Source: Pseudomonadota bacterium | GTDB lineage: Bacteria > Pseudomonadota > Gammaproteobacteria > Thiotrichales > Thiotrichaceae | Assembly (NCBI GenBank): GCA_002747455.1 | Contig: PDPG01000045.1 | Location: 1-64,000, forward strand | Length of the DNA stretch: 64,000 nucleotides | Direction: 5' to 3' | Shown: piece after piece, positions 48,903-58,538 of the stretch | How positions within the stretch are numbered: position 1 is the first letter of the stretch | Layout: every line of letters begins with the position of its first letter | The notes under the pieces: model-generated | The model's database searches: none | What the model saw: the letters and a program-made list of their open reading frames with translations, nothing else | What the model was told of the DNA's origin: nothing | Program-made: the position numbers and the translations under genes

Positions 48903-50016
48903 ATCACGGGATCGTGCCGAGTACTTTATCGGCATAATGTCAGGAACCAGCATGGATGCAATTGATGCCGTGCTGGTTTGCTTCCGACCTGATCAAAGTA
49001 TTGAAACATGCGAAACTTTCTCAACTCCCTTTCCTGAGGGTATCCGTCAGGCACTGACTCAGCTCATTACGCCTCACTGGGTCGGCACGTTGCAGGATGT
49101 AGCCACCCTCAATGCCACCCTAGGCAGTCTGTACGCACATACCGCACAATCACTCATTGCAAAATCTAACATTCCCAAAGACAAGATCCTCGCCATTGGC
49201 AATCATGGTCAAACAATCTGGCACCAGCCAAAGCAGGCACCCTGTTTTAGCTGGCAATTGGGTGATGCTAACCAAATCGCCGAACTGACCGGCATAACAA
49301 CCATCGCGGACTTTCGGAATCGTGATATTGCGGCTGGTGGAGAAGGAGCTCCACTGGTACCAGCATTTCACGAGGCGGTTTTTGCCTCAAAAAGCAAAGC
49401 GCGGGTAATCGTTAATATTGGCGGAATTTCTAATCTCAGCCTATTAATTTCGGGAAAAGACACCATCGGTTTTGATACTGGCCCGGGGAATGGCTTAATG
49501 GATGCATGGTGCTTGAAACATCACGCTAAGCCGTATGATCACAATGGTGTATGGGCTACAAGTGGCCAGTGCATCCCCTCACTTTTGAATCAGCTTTTAC
49601 AAGATCCGTACTTTAATCGCCCCCACCCCAAGAGTACCGGCAAGGAGTATTTCAACCTTGACTGGCTGAGTGCTTATTTACAGCCAGAAATGGCCGCTCG
49701 TGACGTACAAACGACACTATTAGAGCTGACGGCCATTAGTATTCAACAAAGTACCCTTCGGGCTGCCCCAAATGTTGATGAGCTATTTATCTGTGGTGGT
49801 GGTGCCAAGAACAGCGCACTGATGGCCCGACTGAAAGCACTGATGAAGCATGTGCGCGTGGATAAAACAGACGCGCTAGGAATAGACGCCAATTGGGTTG
49901 AGGCCATTGCCTTTGCCTGGCTTGCCAGACAAACCCTGCACAGCCTCCCCGGCAACCTCCCCTCAGCGACGGGTGCAAGCGGCCCAAGAATTTTAGGCGC
50001 TATCTATCAAGCATAA
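48895..50016 (+). CDS. anmK: Anhydro-N-acetylmuramic acid kinase
   Basis: Converts anhydroMurNAc from wall turnover to MurNAc-6-phosphate. N-terminal FIGIMSGTSMDAIDAVLV is the signature, with later GGEGAPLVPAFH, FDTGPGNGLMDAW and ICGGGAKN. The track start lies deep inside the peptidase gene. GTG at 48895 overlaps that gene's end by 8 bp and gives 373 residues, the family length. The peptidase-anmK pair links wall cutting with recycling. Confidence 0.95.
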   Translation: MVKSRDRAEYFIGIMSGTSMDAIDAVLVCFRPDQSIETCETFSTPFPEGIRQALTQLITPHWVGTLQDVATLNATLGSLYAHTAQSLIAKSNIPKDKILAIGNHGQTIWHQPKQAPCFSWQLGDANQIAELTGITTIADFRNRDIAAGGEGAPLVPAFHEAVFASKSKARVIVNIGGISNLSLLISGKDTIGFDTGPGNGLMDAWCLKHHAKPYDHNGVWATSGQCIPSLLNQLLQDPYFNRPHPKSTGKEYFNLDWLSAYLQPEMAARDVQTTLLELTAISIQQSTLRAAPNVDELFICGGGAKNSALMARLKALMKHVRVDKTDALGIDANWVEAIAFAWLARQTLHSLPGNLPSATGASGPRILGAIYQA

Positions 50017-50035
50017 ATCACACCCACCTTGCACA

Positions 50036-50884
50036 TTAAGCTAACTGCACCGGAATATTGTCAATCAAACGAATATCCCCCATATAAGCCGCCGCAAGAA
50101 TCACCAATGCCTTGTCATTGGCTGCTGCAGGCATCAAGTCATTCGCATTACAAATCTGAATATAGTCGGATTGGAAACCAAGTCCGTCCAGCTCTGCCAT
50201 TGCGGCATTTTGCAAGGATTGAAAATCTTTAACCCCTTCACTGAGCTGTATTTCGATATGTTGTAGTACCCGATATAAATTAGGTGCTTGTCGCCGCTGC
50301 GCCTGTGTCAAACGATTGTTACGTGAGCTCATTGCCAAACCATCTTTTTCCCGCATTGTGGGCACGGCTATAATCTCAATCGGTATATCCAAATCCTTGA
50401 CCACCTGACGAACTAGCATCAACTGCTGAAAGTCTTTTTGGCCAAAGACAGCGTAATCAGGTGTAACAATATTAAACAGCTTGGTCACCACTGTCGCTAC
50501 ACCACGAAAATGACCGGGTCTTGAACTGCCCTCCAGCAAGCTACTGATTTTGGGCACATCAACATGCGTAACTAACCGACCGTGTGGATACATCTCTTGT
50601 GGCTCTGGTGCAAAGACCACATCCACTCCCAAGGCTTCTAACTGCGCAAGATCCGCCTCCATCGTGCGCGGATATTTGTCCAGATCATCCTGTTTTTCAA
50701 ACTGTGTAGGATTCACGAAAATAGACACCACCTTGCGGGTAGCCTTGCCGTCGGCGCACTTCACCAATTCCAAATGGCCTGCGTGCAAGTTCCCCATTGT
50801 CGGCACCAAACCGATGGTTTCACCGGCACGTCGGTAGCTTTTGATCACTGACCGCAACTGGGCAATTGAGTGAACAAGCTGCAT
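50036..50884 (-). CDS. panC: Pantothenate synthetase
   Basis: Joins pantoate and beta-alanine in CoA synthesis. TIGLVPTMGNLHAGHLELV and SIFVNPTQFEKQDDL are the nucleotide-binding signatures; DYAVFGQKDFQQLMLVRQ is also seen. 282 residues. Follows folK by one base, so pcnB-folK-panC form one unit. Confidence 0.97.
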   Translation of the reverse strand: MQLVHSIAQLRSVIKSYRRAGETIGLVPTMGNLHAGHLELVKCADGKATRKVVSIFVNPTQFEKQDDLDKYPRTMEADLAQLEALGVDVVFAPEPQEMYPHGRLVTHVDVPKISSLLEGSSRPGHFRGVATVVTKLFNIVTPDYAVFGQKDFQQLMLVRQVVKDLDIPIEIIAVPTMREKDGLAMSSRNNRLTQAQRRQAPNLYRVLQHIEIQLSEGVKDFQSLQNAAMAELDGLGFQSDYIQICNANDLMPAAANDKALVILAAAYMGDIRLIDNIPVQLA

Positions 50885-50885
50885 A

Positions 50886-51407
50886 TCAGATATCCTCAGC
50901 TATTTTTAACAATGGTTTTACCGCTAACCGAACCAGGTCATTCTCCGAGACTCCCGTTAAACTCTCGGCCAAGGTGCTGCCATCAGGAAAGCACAGGGCT
51001 GGTTCCAGCTCATACAAAGGGTATAGTACAAACTCCCGTGACTTCATCCACGGATGCGGCACTTGAAGACGTGCTGTCTCTATTTGCTGCTGACCAAACA
51101 ATAAAATGTCCAGATCCAACGTCCGTGCCGTCCATTGCTCACCGCTTCGGACACGCCCGTGCTGTGTTTCTATCGACTGCAATAAATCAAGTAAAGGCTC
51201 TGCCGCCAAGCACGTTTCAAAACCGGCAACCGCATTAGTATAGTCTGGCTGATCCTGTGGCCCGTGCGGCTTACTTTGATAAAAGGAAGAAATGCTCAAA
51301 TTGCGAATGCTGGCATGATCCGCCAAGACCGCAATCGCTGCCGTCAAGGTCTCCTCAGAGTCTCCCAGATTACTCCCTAAGCCGATGTAGCACTGTGTCC
51401 AAGTCAT
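50886..51407 (-). CDS. folK: HPPK, 6-hydroxymethyl-7,8-dihydropterin pyrophosphokinase
   Basis: Folate pathway enzyme. N-terminal YIGLGSNLGD and the signature RTLDLDILLFG are intact; HPWMKSREFVLYPLYEL follows. 173 residues. Overlaps the pcnB stop by 4 bp. Confidence 0.96.
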   Translation of the reverse strand: MTWTQCYIGLGSNLGDSEETLTAAIAVLADHASIRNLSISSFYQSKPHGPQDQPDYTNAVAGFETCLAAEPLLDLLQSIETQHGRVRSGEQWTARTLDLDILLFGQQQIETARLQVPHPWMKSREFVLYPLYELEPALCFPDGSTLAESLTGVSENDLVRLAVKPLLKIAEDI

Positions 51408-52711
51408 GTTTTCGGTGAACTCTTACGCTTTTTTTTGCGCCGACGCTTTTTCTTGACGTACGGCGCTGCAGAACACATTTCTAACTGACGCTCGGCACTA
51501 ACCTTCTGAAACGCCTCCCACCACAATGCATCAGCCTGTAGCTGTTCATTTTGCTCCGCCACTGCACGCAAACACAAAAAATCAAACGCCGCACGAAACC
51601 GCCGGTTCTCTAGAAACGGCATCGCTCGGCTACAGTTTTTCTGGTTAAAACGTGACTGTAACAACCAAATCTCGCGAGTGACATTGCTAAACCGACGGGG
51701 TATTGCTGTAAAGCGCATCTGATCCGCTAGCACATCGTTTGCGGCCATTTGCATACATTGCAGATCTGGATAAGAAGCCTCACGGTAAGCCGCCTCAGCG
51801 GCTCTCATTGGCTTCCAAAGCATCACTGCAAACAAAAATGCGGGGGTTACAGACAGGCCCTCATTGATACGGTTGTCCGTATTTTTCAGTGAGTCATTCA
51901 CTAAAGCCTGAAAGTGCCCACTGCTCTCTCGATGCAGAGCTTGCTCGGTCAGCGGAAACAGATTGGAAAATAATTCATAATCACGTAATAAAGTGAGCAC
52001 ATGCTGTGCCTGGCCACTGTGGAATAATTTCAATGCTTCATCAAACAAACGAGCCGGTGCAATGTTTCTTAACAATGGTGCCAGTTGACGGATTGGCGTC
52101 TCACTATCGTGCTCAATGGAAAAGCCGAGCTTGGCAGCGAAGCGAATGGCCCGCAGCATTCGCACGGGATCTTCCCGATAACGGATCTCAGGGTCACCAA
52201 TCAATCGTAACTGACGCTTTTCAATATCATCCATGCCACCCACGAAGTCCAGAATTTGCTCATGCTGCACATCATAAAACAAGGCATTAACGGCAAAGTC
52301 ACGGCGCAGCGCATCTTCGTTGATCGTACCATAGACATTATCATGGATAATTCGCCCATCCCGCCCCACTTGCCCGGCATCCGATTCATCATGTGGCGCA
52401 CGGAATGTCGCAACTTCGTAATACTCCCGCCCAAAATGCACATGTGCCAAACGAAAACGGCGACCAATAATGCGGGTACTGGGTAACACAGCCTTAATTT
52501 GTTCGGGGTGGGCACTGGTTGCAATATCAAAATCTTTTGGCTTATATCCCAATAACAAATCACGAACGCAACCACCGACCAGATAGGCATCATAACCGGC
52601 ATCGTTTAGAGCTTGAAGAATGGTGAGTGCTCTGGGGTCAATCGCAGTTTTGCTCACACCCCACTTCGCTGCTGATAACACGACAGGTTCTGCTTGTTTA
52701 TGCTTCAACAT
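51404..52711 (-). CDS. pcnB: Poly(A) polymerase I
   Basis: Adds poly(A) tails that promote RNA decay. LVGGCVRDLLLGYKPKDFDI holds the nucleotidyltransferase site. RIIGRRFRLAHVHFG and a basic C-terminal tail (KKKRRRKKKRKSSPKT) distinguish it from CCA-adding enzyme. The track start is a GTG at 52750 without a ribosome binding site; ATG at 52711 (MLKHKQAEPVV) with GGGAA upstream is preferred, giving 435 residues. Confidence 0.93.
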   Translation of the reverse strand: MLKHKQAEPVVLSAAKWGVSKTAIDPRALTILQALNDAGYDAYLVGGCVRDLLLGYKPKDFDIATSAHPEQIKAVLPSTRIIGRRFRLAHVHFGREYYEVATFRAPHDESDAGQVGRDGRIIHDNVYGTINEDALRRDFAVNALFYDVQHEQILDFVGGMDDIEKRQLRLIGDPEIRYREDPVRMLRAIRFAAKLGFSIEHDSETPIRQLAPLLRNIAPARLFDEALKLFHSGQAQHVLTLLRDYELFSNLFPLTEQALHRESSGHFQALVNDSLKNTDNRINEGLSVTPAFLFAVMLWKPMRAAEAAYREASYPDLQCMQMAANDVLADQMRFTAIPRRFSNVTREIWLLQSRFNQKNCSRAMPFLENRRFRAAFDFLCLRAVAEQNEQLQADALWWEAFQKVSAERQLEMCSAAPYVKKKRRRKKKRKSSPKT

Positions 52712-52789
52712 TGGTTTCCCATAAATCAGATATCCGACTGCCCAAGACACGACACTTGATAGGCAACAGCGCGGATAATAACACAGTTT

Positions 52790-53269
52790 TCAAGGGATTA
52801 TGCTCCTCGCCATCACTAAAGCGTCTTCCCTACCCTGATCTGCCGGATAGTAATTCTTGCGCAAACCGATTTCGTTAAAACCTACTGATTGATACAAAGC
52901 CAGTGCGGCCGCATTGGATGGTCGTACCTCCAGAAAGCACATATTGGCCTTATACAAGCTACCGGCAAGCTGAAACGCTCGGTTTAATAAATTCCGCCCC
53001 CAACCTTGGCCTTGCAACTCAGGATGCACACACAGATTCAATATGTGCATTTCGTCCACCATGACGGACAAAAACAGATACCCCTTGATGGCATGGTTAA
53101 TTTCTAAAACCCAGCCATGATAATGCTTGGCCTGCAGACAATTCTGCATGACTTTCTCAGTCCAAGGGTACGGATAAGCCAGCCGCTCAACCACCATCAC
53201 CTCGGGAAGATCTTTTAACTCCATCGGGCGCAATAACGACTGGTCACTGCAAGCTGTTGCTGTATTCAC
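52790..53269 (-). CDS. rimI: Ribosomal protein S18 alanine N-acetyltransferase
   Basis: GNAT acetyltransferase. The acetyl-CoA loop is LQGQGWGRNLL, followed by ASN-like LEVRPSNAAALALYQSVGF, which is typical of RimI. The ORF track extends 39 codons into the upstream gene. A GTG at 53269 forms a GTGA overlap with that gene's stop and gives 159 residues. Confidence 0.88.
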   Translation of the reverse strand: MNTATACSDQSLLRPMELKDLPEVMVVERLAYPYPWTEKVMQNCLQAKHYHGWVLEINHAIKGYLFLSVMVDEMHILNLCVHPELQGQGWGRNLLNRAFQLAGSLYKANMCFLEVRPSNAAALALYQSVGFNEIGLRKNYYPADQGREDALVMARSIIP

Positions 53270-54210
53270 GACACCACCCGCTTCGCCAGTTGCAGATCTT
53301 GCCAGACAAGTGCCTTCAGCCGAGGCTGTCGGAGCAGATAAGCAGGGTGATAAGTGACAATAATCGGTGCGGCAAACCCTGGACACTGATGGGGCTGCTG
53401 TCGGAGACGCGCCATTGGCTCAGAGCTGGCTAAAATTTGCTGAGCAGTATCCCGCCCCATGAGTACGATAATCTCCGGCTTTAGTAATTCGGCCTCACGT
53501 TGCAAATAAGGCAAGCAACTTCTGGCTTGATCCGGTTCTGGTGAGCGATCCACCGGCGGACGATATTTGAGCAAATTTGTCATATACACGTCGCTGCCAT
53601 CCAGCCCCAAACTCAGCAACATGGCCGCCAACAGCTCACCCGATTTACCCGTAAATACCTGCTTCGCCCACACGTCTTCCAGCCGTGGAATATCGCCAAC
53701 AATCATCCACTTCGCCTGCCTGTTACCACGACCAAATACCAATGGTTGCCGATCGTCACCGGCAATACGGGCTGTCATCGCCTGCTCTAACTCCTCCCAA
53801 CCCAATGTATCAAAGTCTTGTGGCGGAGCAATAGGCGCCGGTGTCTCTGATACGGTTTCATCATCCAGACTGGCTGCAATCTCTGCAATTTTTGCCGATA
53901 CGTTGGGAGGCATGACGCGCCCCTGCTGTAAACCCTGAATTAACTCGTTGGCCGCCTGAAAACCCTTGCTATGTGCGACAGTGTCAGTAGGATGTGATGC
54001 GGTGCCAGTTGCAGGTTCTACAGATTCCTTTGTCACCTCATCACTCAGTAACTCAACCACTGCCGATAAAGATGAGACCTGCTGCGAATTATCCTCTATC
54101 ACTGCCGTTTGATCATTTTCTGTAAAATCAGGCACAGCCATATCGCGGGGAATCCATACCGGAATCCCCATTGCATTCAGATACTCTATTTGCCGCTGAC
54201 TAACAGGCAA
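53266..54210 (-). CDS. Uracil-DNA glycosylase-like protein in the holD position
   Basis: 314 residues. The C-terminal half (about 140-310) has a family-4/5-like UDG fold: LVFGRGNRQAKWMIVGDIP, VYMTNLLKYRPP and a HPAYLLRQP active-site-like loop. No Fe-S cysteine set is evident, and GEAPG is replaced by GDIPR. Residues 1-30 (RQIEYLNAMGIPVWIPRDM) resemble the chi-binding N-terminus of the Pol III psi subunit HolD, which precedes rimI in E. coli. It starts at TTG, directly after an in-frame stop. It may be an active glycosylase or a clamp-loader accessory factor. Confidence 0.7.
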   Translation of the reverse strand: MPVSQRQIEYLNAMGIPVWIPRDMAVPDFTENDQTAVIEDNSQQVSSLSAVVELLSDEVTKESVEPATGTASHPTDTVAHSKGFQAANELIQGLQQGRVMPPNVSAKIAEIAASLDDETVSETPAPIAPPQDFDTLGWEELEQAMTARIAGDDRQPLVFGRGNRQAKWMIVGDIPRLEDVWAKQVFTGKSGELLAAMLLSLGLDGSDVYMTNLLKYRPPVDRSPEPDQARSCLPYLQREAELLKPEIIVLMGRDTAQQILASSEPMARLRQQPHQCPGFAAPIIVTYHPAYLLRQPRLKALVWQDLQLAKRVVS

Positions 54211-54263
54211 GGTTTACACGCTGCACGTTATTTATGGCTCCGCACCAGCCTGCCACAGCCTGT

Positions 54264-55064
54264 TTATTCATCATCTTTTGGTAAGGAAATGGTTGGGACA
54301 CTTTTAACGTAACCAAAACGTCGCAATACATAGAATACGGGGCCAGACAGTGCGTAAATCAAAAATACGCTGAACAACACTTTGGGTGGGTCAATCGCGG
54401 TCAGAGAGAATGCAAGCAATATCACCAGCACCGCAATATACGGAACCTTGCTCCGATAATCGAAGTCCTTAAAGCTGGTATAAAGCACATTGCTCACCAT
54501 CAATAAGCCCGCGCAGAAAGTCATGAGTAAAGCCGGAATTTGAACCGAGCGCCCTGTGACATCCAGTCCTGAAAAGAACCACACCATGCCCACCATAATG
54601 GCCGCCGAGGCGGGGCTGGGCAAGCCCACAAAGTAACGCTTATCCACTTCTTCAATTTGCACATTAAACCGTGCCAAGCGCAGCGCCGCGCAAGCAACAT
54701 AGATAAATGCAGCCATCCACCCGACTTTCCCCCACGCAGTTGAGTAATTTGCCATATGCACCAAAGCCCACTGATAAATTACAATGGCCGGGGCGACACC
54801 AAATGACACCAAATCGGATAGACTGTCCAGTTGTGCGCCAAATTCGGACTGTGTATTCGTCCAGCGAGCCACCCGACCGTCTGCACCATCCAGGACCATC
54901 GCAACAAACACAGCGACCGCTGCATCCTCGAACCGTCCATTAATTGCAGCCAAAATAGCATAAAAGCCGCTAAACATGGCGGCAGTTGTAATTAGATTTG
55001 GCAATACGTAAACGCCCTTAGGCGGCGTGCTTTTTTCTCTAGTCATGGCCGCTATTATTAACAC
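54264..55064 (-). CDS. pssA: CDP-diacylglycerol-serine O-phosphatidyltransferase
   Basis: Makes phosphatidylserine from CDP-DAG and serine in the membrane. The CDP-alcohol phosphatidyltransferase motif is complete: DGADGRVARWTNTQSEFGAQ followed by LDSLSD. About eight TM segments; 266 residues. The start is a GTG with AAGGG six bases upstream; an ATG six codons later is the alternative. Confidence 0.95.
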   Translation of the reverse strand: MLIIAAMTREKSTPPKGVYVLPNLITTAAMFSGFYAILAAINGRFEDAAVAVFVAMVLDGADGRVARWTNTQSEFGAQLDSLSDLVSFGVAPAIVIYQWALVHMANYSTAWGKVGWMAAFIYVACAALRLARFNVQIEEVDKRYFVGLPSPASAAIMVGMVWFFSGLDVTGRSVQIPALLMTFCAGLLMVSNVLYTSFKDFDYRSKVPYIAVLVILLAFSLTAIDPPKVLFSVFLIYALSGPVFYVLRRFGYVKSVPTISLPKDDE

Positions 55065-55120
55065 AGATACCCTTAAAAAAAAATGACTCAGAGTAGTAAT
55101 TCACCACTCTGCCAATCTGA

Positions 55121-55149
55121 TTTAACTTACAGAAGGTAACGTGTATAGT
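55121..55149 (+). promoter_or_regulatory. Candidate sigma-70 promoter of ptrB
   Basis: TTTAAC, a 17-base spacer and TATAGT, about 55 bases before the ptrB start in the region divergent with pssA. A moderate consensus match. Confidence 0.4.
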
Positions 55150-55203
55150 CAGACCACTTTGCAGATAAACGCTAATCACATCCCAGCAAACTGAGTCACT
55201 GCC

Positions 55204-57276
55204 ATGAGCCATCAAAACCACAGAACACCGCCCATTGCCAATATCCACCCCGTGATTACTCGCACTCACGGCCATGAGCGTACGGATAATTATGCGTGGC
55301 TTAGAGAAAAAGAATCCGATGAGGTAAAAGCTTATCTGGAAGCTGAGAATGCCTACACGCAAGCCAATATGGAACATACTCAGGCATTTCAGACCGAGCT
55401 ATACAATGAGATGCTCAGCCACATCGAAGAAAGTGATGCCTCAACACCTGTCAAAGTGGGAGATTATTATTACTACCAGCGCATTGAGGAAGGCAAACAG
55501 TATTGGGCGCATTACCGCAAACACTTGTCGCTGGATGCTGCAGAGGAATTGATTCTGGATGAGAACGAGTTGGCTGACTCTGGTGGGCACGACTATTTTG
55601 AGCTCGGCGCACTGGAAGTCAGCCCGGATCATCAGTGGCTGGCTTACTCCACCGATACCACGGGATCCGAAACCTACACCATACATATCAAACACTTGGC
55701 ATCTGGTGAGCTGCTGGAGGAGAGGCTCAGCAATAATGCCGGAACAGTAAGCTGGGGTGATAGCAACACGCTTTTCTACACCACGGAAGAGCCAGAAACC
55801 AAGCGTAGCGATAAACTCTACCGCCATAAACTCAGAACACCGCAAAGCGACGATGTGCTGATTTTCCATGACGATGACGGCTTATTCAATGTTTCAGCCG
55901 GACTGAGCAAAGATGACAAGTATCTATTTATCACCGCAGGCAGCATCGAAACCACAGAGTATCAGTTTATTCCCACCCACGAAATCGACCAACCCGCACG
56001 GCTTATTCAGCCCCGCATCACCGGATTGCGCTACTCTGTTGAGCACCATAACGGACTGTTCTACATCCTCACCAATGCAGATGATGCCATCAATCAAAAG
56101 CTCATGACTTGCCCGGTTGACACACCCGCTTGGGAACATTGGGAAACACACATCGCCCATCGGGATAATGTGCAACTGGAACACGTTGAGCTATTCAATG
56201 ATTTCATGGTGTTGTACGAACGTGAAGATGGCTTGCACCACCTTAAAGTCACCTGTTTGGCCGACCAATCCACCCATACTATCAGCCTGCCCGAGCCCGT
56301 TTATGCCGTTGCTCCGGCGGCCAATCCCGAGTTTAACACCAGCACCTTGCGCTTCGTTTATACCTCATTGGTCACTCCGCTATCTACCTTCGACTACGAC
56401 ATGAACACCCATGAACGTGAATTGATGAAGCAAACCAACGTACCGGGTTACGATGCCAGTCTCTATACCACCGAACGTATTTTTGCGACCGCAGAGGATG
56501 GCACAAAAATTCCTATTTCATTGGTATATCGCAAAGCAGCGTGGCACGGTACGCCAACCTATTGCCACCTTTATGGCTATGGTGCTTATGGTCACACCGT
56601 CGAGCCAACTTTCTCCACCACACGACTCAGCCTACTTGATCGAGGTATGGTTTATGCCATTGCCCACATTCGTGGTGAAGAAATTTATGGTCGTCACTGG
56701 TATGAAGACGGCAAATTTCTGAATAAGAAAAATACCTTCAATGACTTTATAACATGCGCCAAGCATCTGATTAGTGAGAACTATACCCTGCCTGAAAAAC
56801 TCTCCATCGAAGGACGTAGTGCGGGCGGCTTACTAATCGGGGCAGTATTAAACATGGCACCTGAGTTATTTAGCGTTGCCTTGGCTGGCGTGCCATTTGT
56901 TGATGTGGTCAATACAATGCTGGACGAATCCATCCCACTAACCACCGGCGAGTTCGAAGAATGGGGAAACCCCCAGGATGAGACGTACTATCACTACATG
57001 CTCTCCTACTCACCATATGACAATGTTTGTGCGCAGGACTATCCGGCAATTCTGGTCACAGCAGGACTAAATGACCCTCGCGTACAGTACTGGGAGCCGG
57101 CCAAGTGGGTCGCCAAGTTACGCGCACACAAAACAGACTCCAACCCGCTTTATCTACATATGCACATGGGCGCGGGTCACTTCGCATCCTCCGGTCGCTA
57201 TGCCTATCTGAAAGATTTGGCGTTCGACTACGCCTTCATTCTGAGTCAGTTAGGCATTGCTGACCACAAGCTATAG
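55204..57276 (+). CDS. ptrB: Oligopeptidase B (S9 family)
   Basis: Cytoplasmic serine peptidase that cuts after basic residues. A beta-propeller (about 70-400) covers an alpha/beta-hydrolase domain. The nucleophile is in SIEGRSAGGLLIGAVL, the Asp in TAGLNDPRVQYW, and the His in MHMGAGHFASSGRY. 690 residues. Transcribed alone. Confidence 0.95.
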   Translation: MSHQNHRTPPIANIHPVITRTHGHERTDNYAWLREKESDEVKAYLEAENAYTQANMEHTQAFQTELYNEMLSHIEESDASTPVKVGDYYYYQRIEEGKQYWAHYRKHLSLDAAEELILDENELADSGGHDYFELGALEVSPDHQWLAYSTDTTGSETYTIHIKHLASGELLEERLSNNAGTVSWGDSNTLFYTTEEPETKRSDKLYRHKLRTPQSDDVLIFHDDDGLFNVSAGLSKDDKYLFITAGSIETTEYQFIPTHEIDQPARLIQPRITGLRYSVEHHNGLFYILTNADDAINQKLMTCPVDTPAWEHWETHIAHRDNVQLEHVELFNDFMVLYEREDGLHHLKVTCLADQSTHTISLPEPVYAVAPAANPEFNTSTLRFVYTSLVTPLSTFDYDMNTHERELMKQTNVPGYDASLYTTERIFATAEDGTKIPISLVYRKAAWHGTPTYCHLYGYGAYGHTVEPTFSTTRLSLLDRGMVYAIAHIRGEEIYGRHWYEDGKFLNKKNTFNDFITCAKHLISENYTLPEKLSIEGRSAGGLLIGAVLNMAPELFSVALAGVPFVDVVNTMLDESIPLTTGEFEEWGNPQDETYYHYMLSYSPYDNVCAQDYPAILVTAGLNDPRVQYWEPAKWVAKLRAHKTDSNPLYLHMHMGAGHFASSGRYAYLKDLAFDYAFILSQLGIADHKL

Positions 57277-57281
57277 GCACA

Positions 57282-57698
57282 TTAATGATGCCGACGGACA
57301 CTAGAATGGTGGCGGCGTGTTCTGGTGATTCTGATGCGATCATGATGTCGTTCAGGGCTGTAATGTCTACGGTACAAATGTGACGGTACATGGTGACGTC
57401 TCAGGCGGCTCCAGCGGCGACAATCAGGGGAACGATGCCAACGATGATTGCGATAACGGTAGTAATACCCATCATTCCAATAAGTGTCTATTAAATCTAA
57501 CACAACGTACATGCCCAAATCGGCGTCAAAAGATACCCGATAGCGCTGAGGTGTGTAAGTAAAGTAGCCACCCGAACTGTATAGTCTTGGCCCTGTCTCC
57601 CCTGAAATTCTTACCCGAGTGTCATCACAAGCGGCCAATAACAAGCCCGACAAAACAACGGCAAGCGTCGCCCGATATGGTGTTTTTTTGATATCCAC
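57282..57698 (-). CDS. Small lipoprotein with His/Arg-rich C-terminus
   Basis: 138 residues, GTG start with AGAGG upstream. Signal peptide and lipobox LLLAAC at about residue 24. The C-terminal half is rich in His, Arg and Tyr (YYYRYRNHRWHRSPDCRRW), which might bind metal or anionic polymers. No family recognised. Convergent with ptrB, five bases apart. Confidence 0.65.
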   Translation of the reverse strand: MDIKKTPYRATLAVVLSGLLLAACDDTRVRISGETGPRLYSSGGYFTYTPQRYRVSFDADLGMYVVLDLIDTYWNDGYYYRYRNHRWHRSPDCRRWSRLRRHHVPSHLYRRHYSPERHHDRIRITRTRRHHSSVRRHH

Positions 57699-57752
57699 TG
57701 ATCCAGCCTCTCCAAATTAAGGTCGTGCTAATTTGATGATTCAAGCAATCAT

Positions 57753-58427
57753 TTAGTTCCCGCGCCCCAGGATAATGACATCTTTACCCAGAATTTCCAG
57801 ATCCAGATGCCAATGCTCTGCGATCCACTCGAACGTTTCGGTTGAATAAAAGGTGATGTGAGTCGGGTCTCTTTTATAATGCCATCCAGCAAAGTCGCAC
57901 TGTTTTGGTAGCAAACAAGTCATTATTCCAAGGTATGCCCGTGGGTTTAGGCAGTTGACCAGTTGGTTTATGACCGATTTGGGGTCACGCAAATGCTCCA
58001 GCACTTCAGTGGAGGTAATGAAGTCATAGCGTTGTTCAAGCACGTCTGCATCGGGTCGAAAGTATTTGTCATAGCAGGCAACCTGAAAACCTTTCTTTTC
58101 AAGTAAGCGCGATAGCGTAGGGCCGGGGCCACAGCCAAAGTCCAAGCCACGCGCGCCGACTGGCAAGCGTTCAGCCAACGGCTCCAGCAGTTTTCCCAGA
58201 AAGGCGCAGTAACCGGCGTTATCTATGTCATTTTCATGCAGATCATAACGCACTTTTTCGTCCGACTCGGCAAGCTGTTGGGAGGGCTCCACGAACAGCA
58301 ACAGACAATGCCCACATTGCCAATAGTCACGATGATCCCGAAAAAAATGCCGGATATGCTGATCGTTACAAAGTGGGCATTGAGCGGGAATATCTGACAT
58401 GAAAGACTCAGAACCAACCATCATCAC
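57753..58427 (-). CDS. Class I SAM-dependent methyltransferase with zinc ribbon
   Basis: 224 residues. A CPLC...CGHC zinc ribbon lies at the N-terminus, then a Rossmann SAM site (GLDFGCGPGPTLSRLLEKKG) and STEVLEHLRDP. Several starts are possible (GTG 58427, ATG 58424/58421, ATG 58400), none with a strong ribosome binding site. Substrate not known. Confidence 0.82.
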   Translation of the reverse strand: MMMVGSESFMSDIPAQCPLCNDQHIRHFFRDHRDYWQCGHCLLLFVEPSQQLAESDEKVRYDLHENDIDNAGYCAFLGKLLEPLAERLPVGARGLDFGCGPGPTLSRLLEKKGFQVACYDKYFRPDADVLEQRYDFITSTEVLEHLRDPKSVINQLVNCLNPRAYLGIMTCLLPKQCDFAGWHYKRDPTHITFYSTETFEWIAEHWHLDLEILGKDVIILGRGN

Positions 58428-58538
58428 TTCACAAAAGGCCGCGAGCCCTTAAGTCCATTTTGGCGGATCCAATTCTCCCTATGGTGCGCACCACACCACA
58501 AACGCCCGGTGCGCACATTCATTACCCGCGCCATCTTG

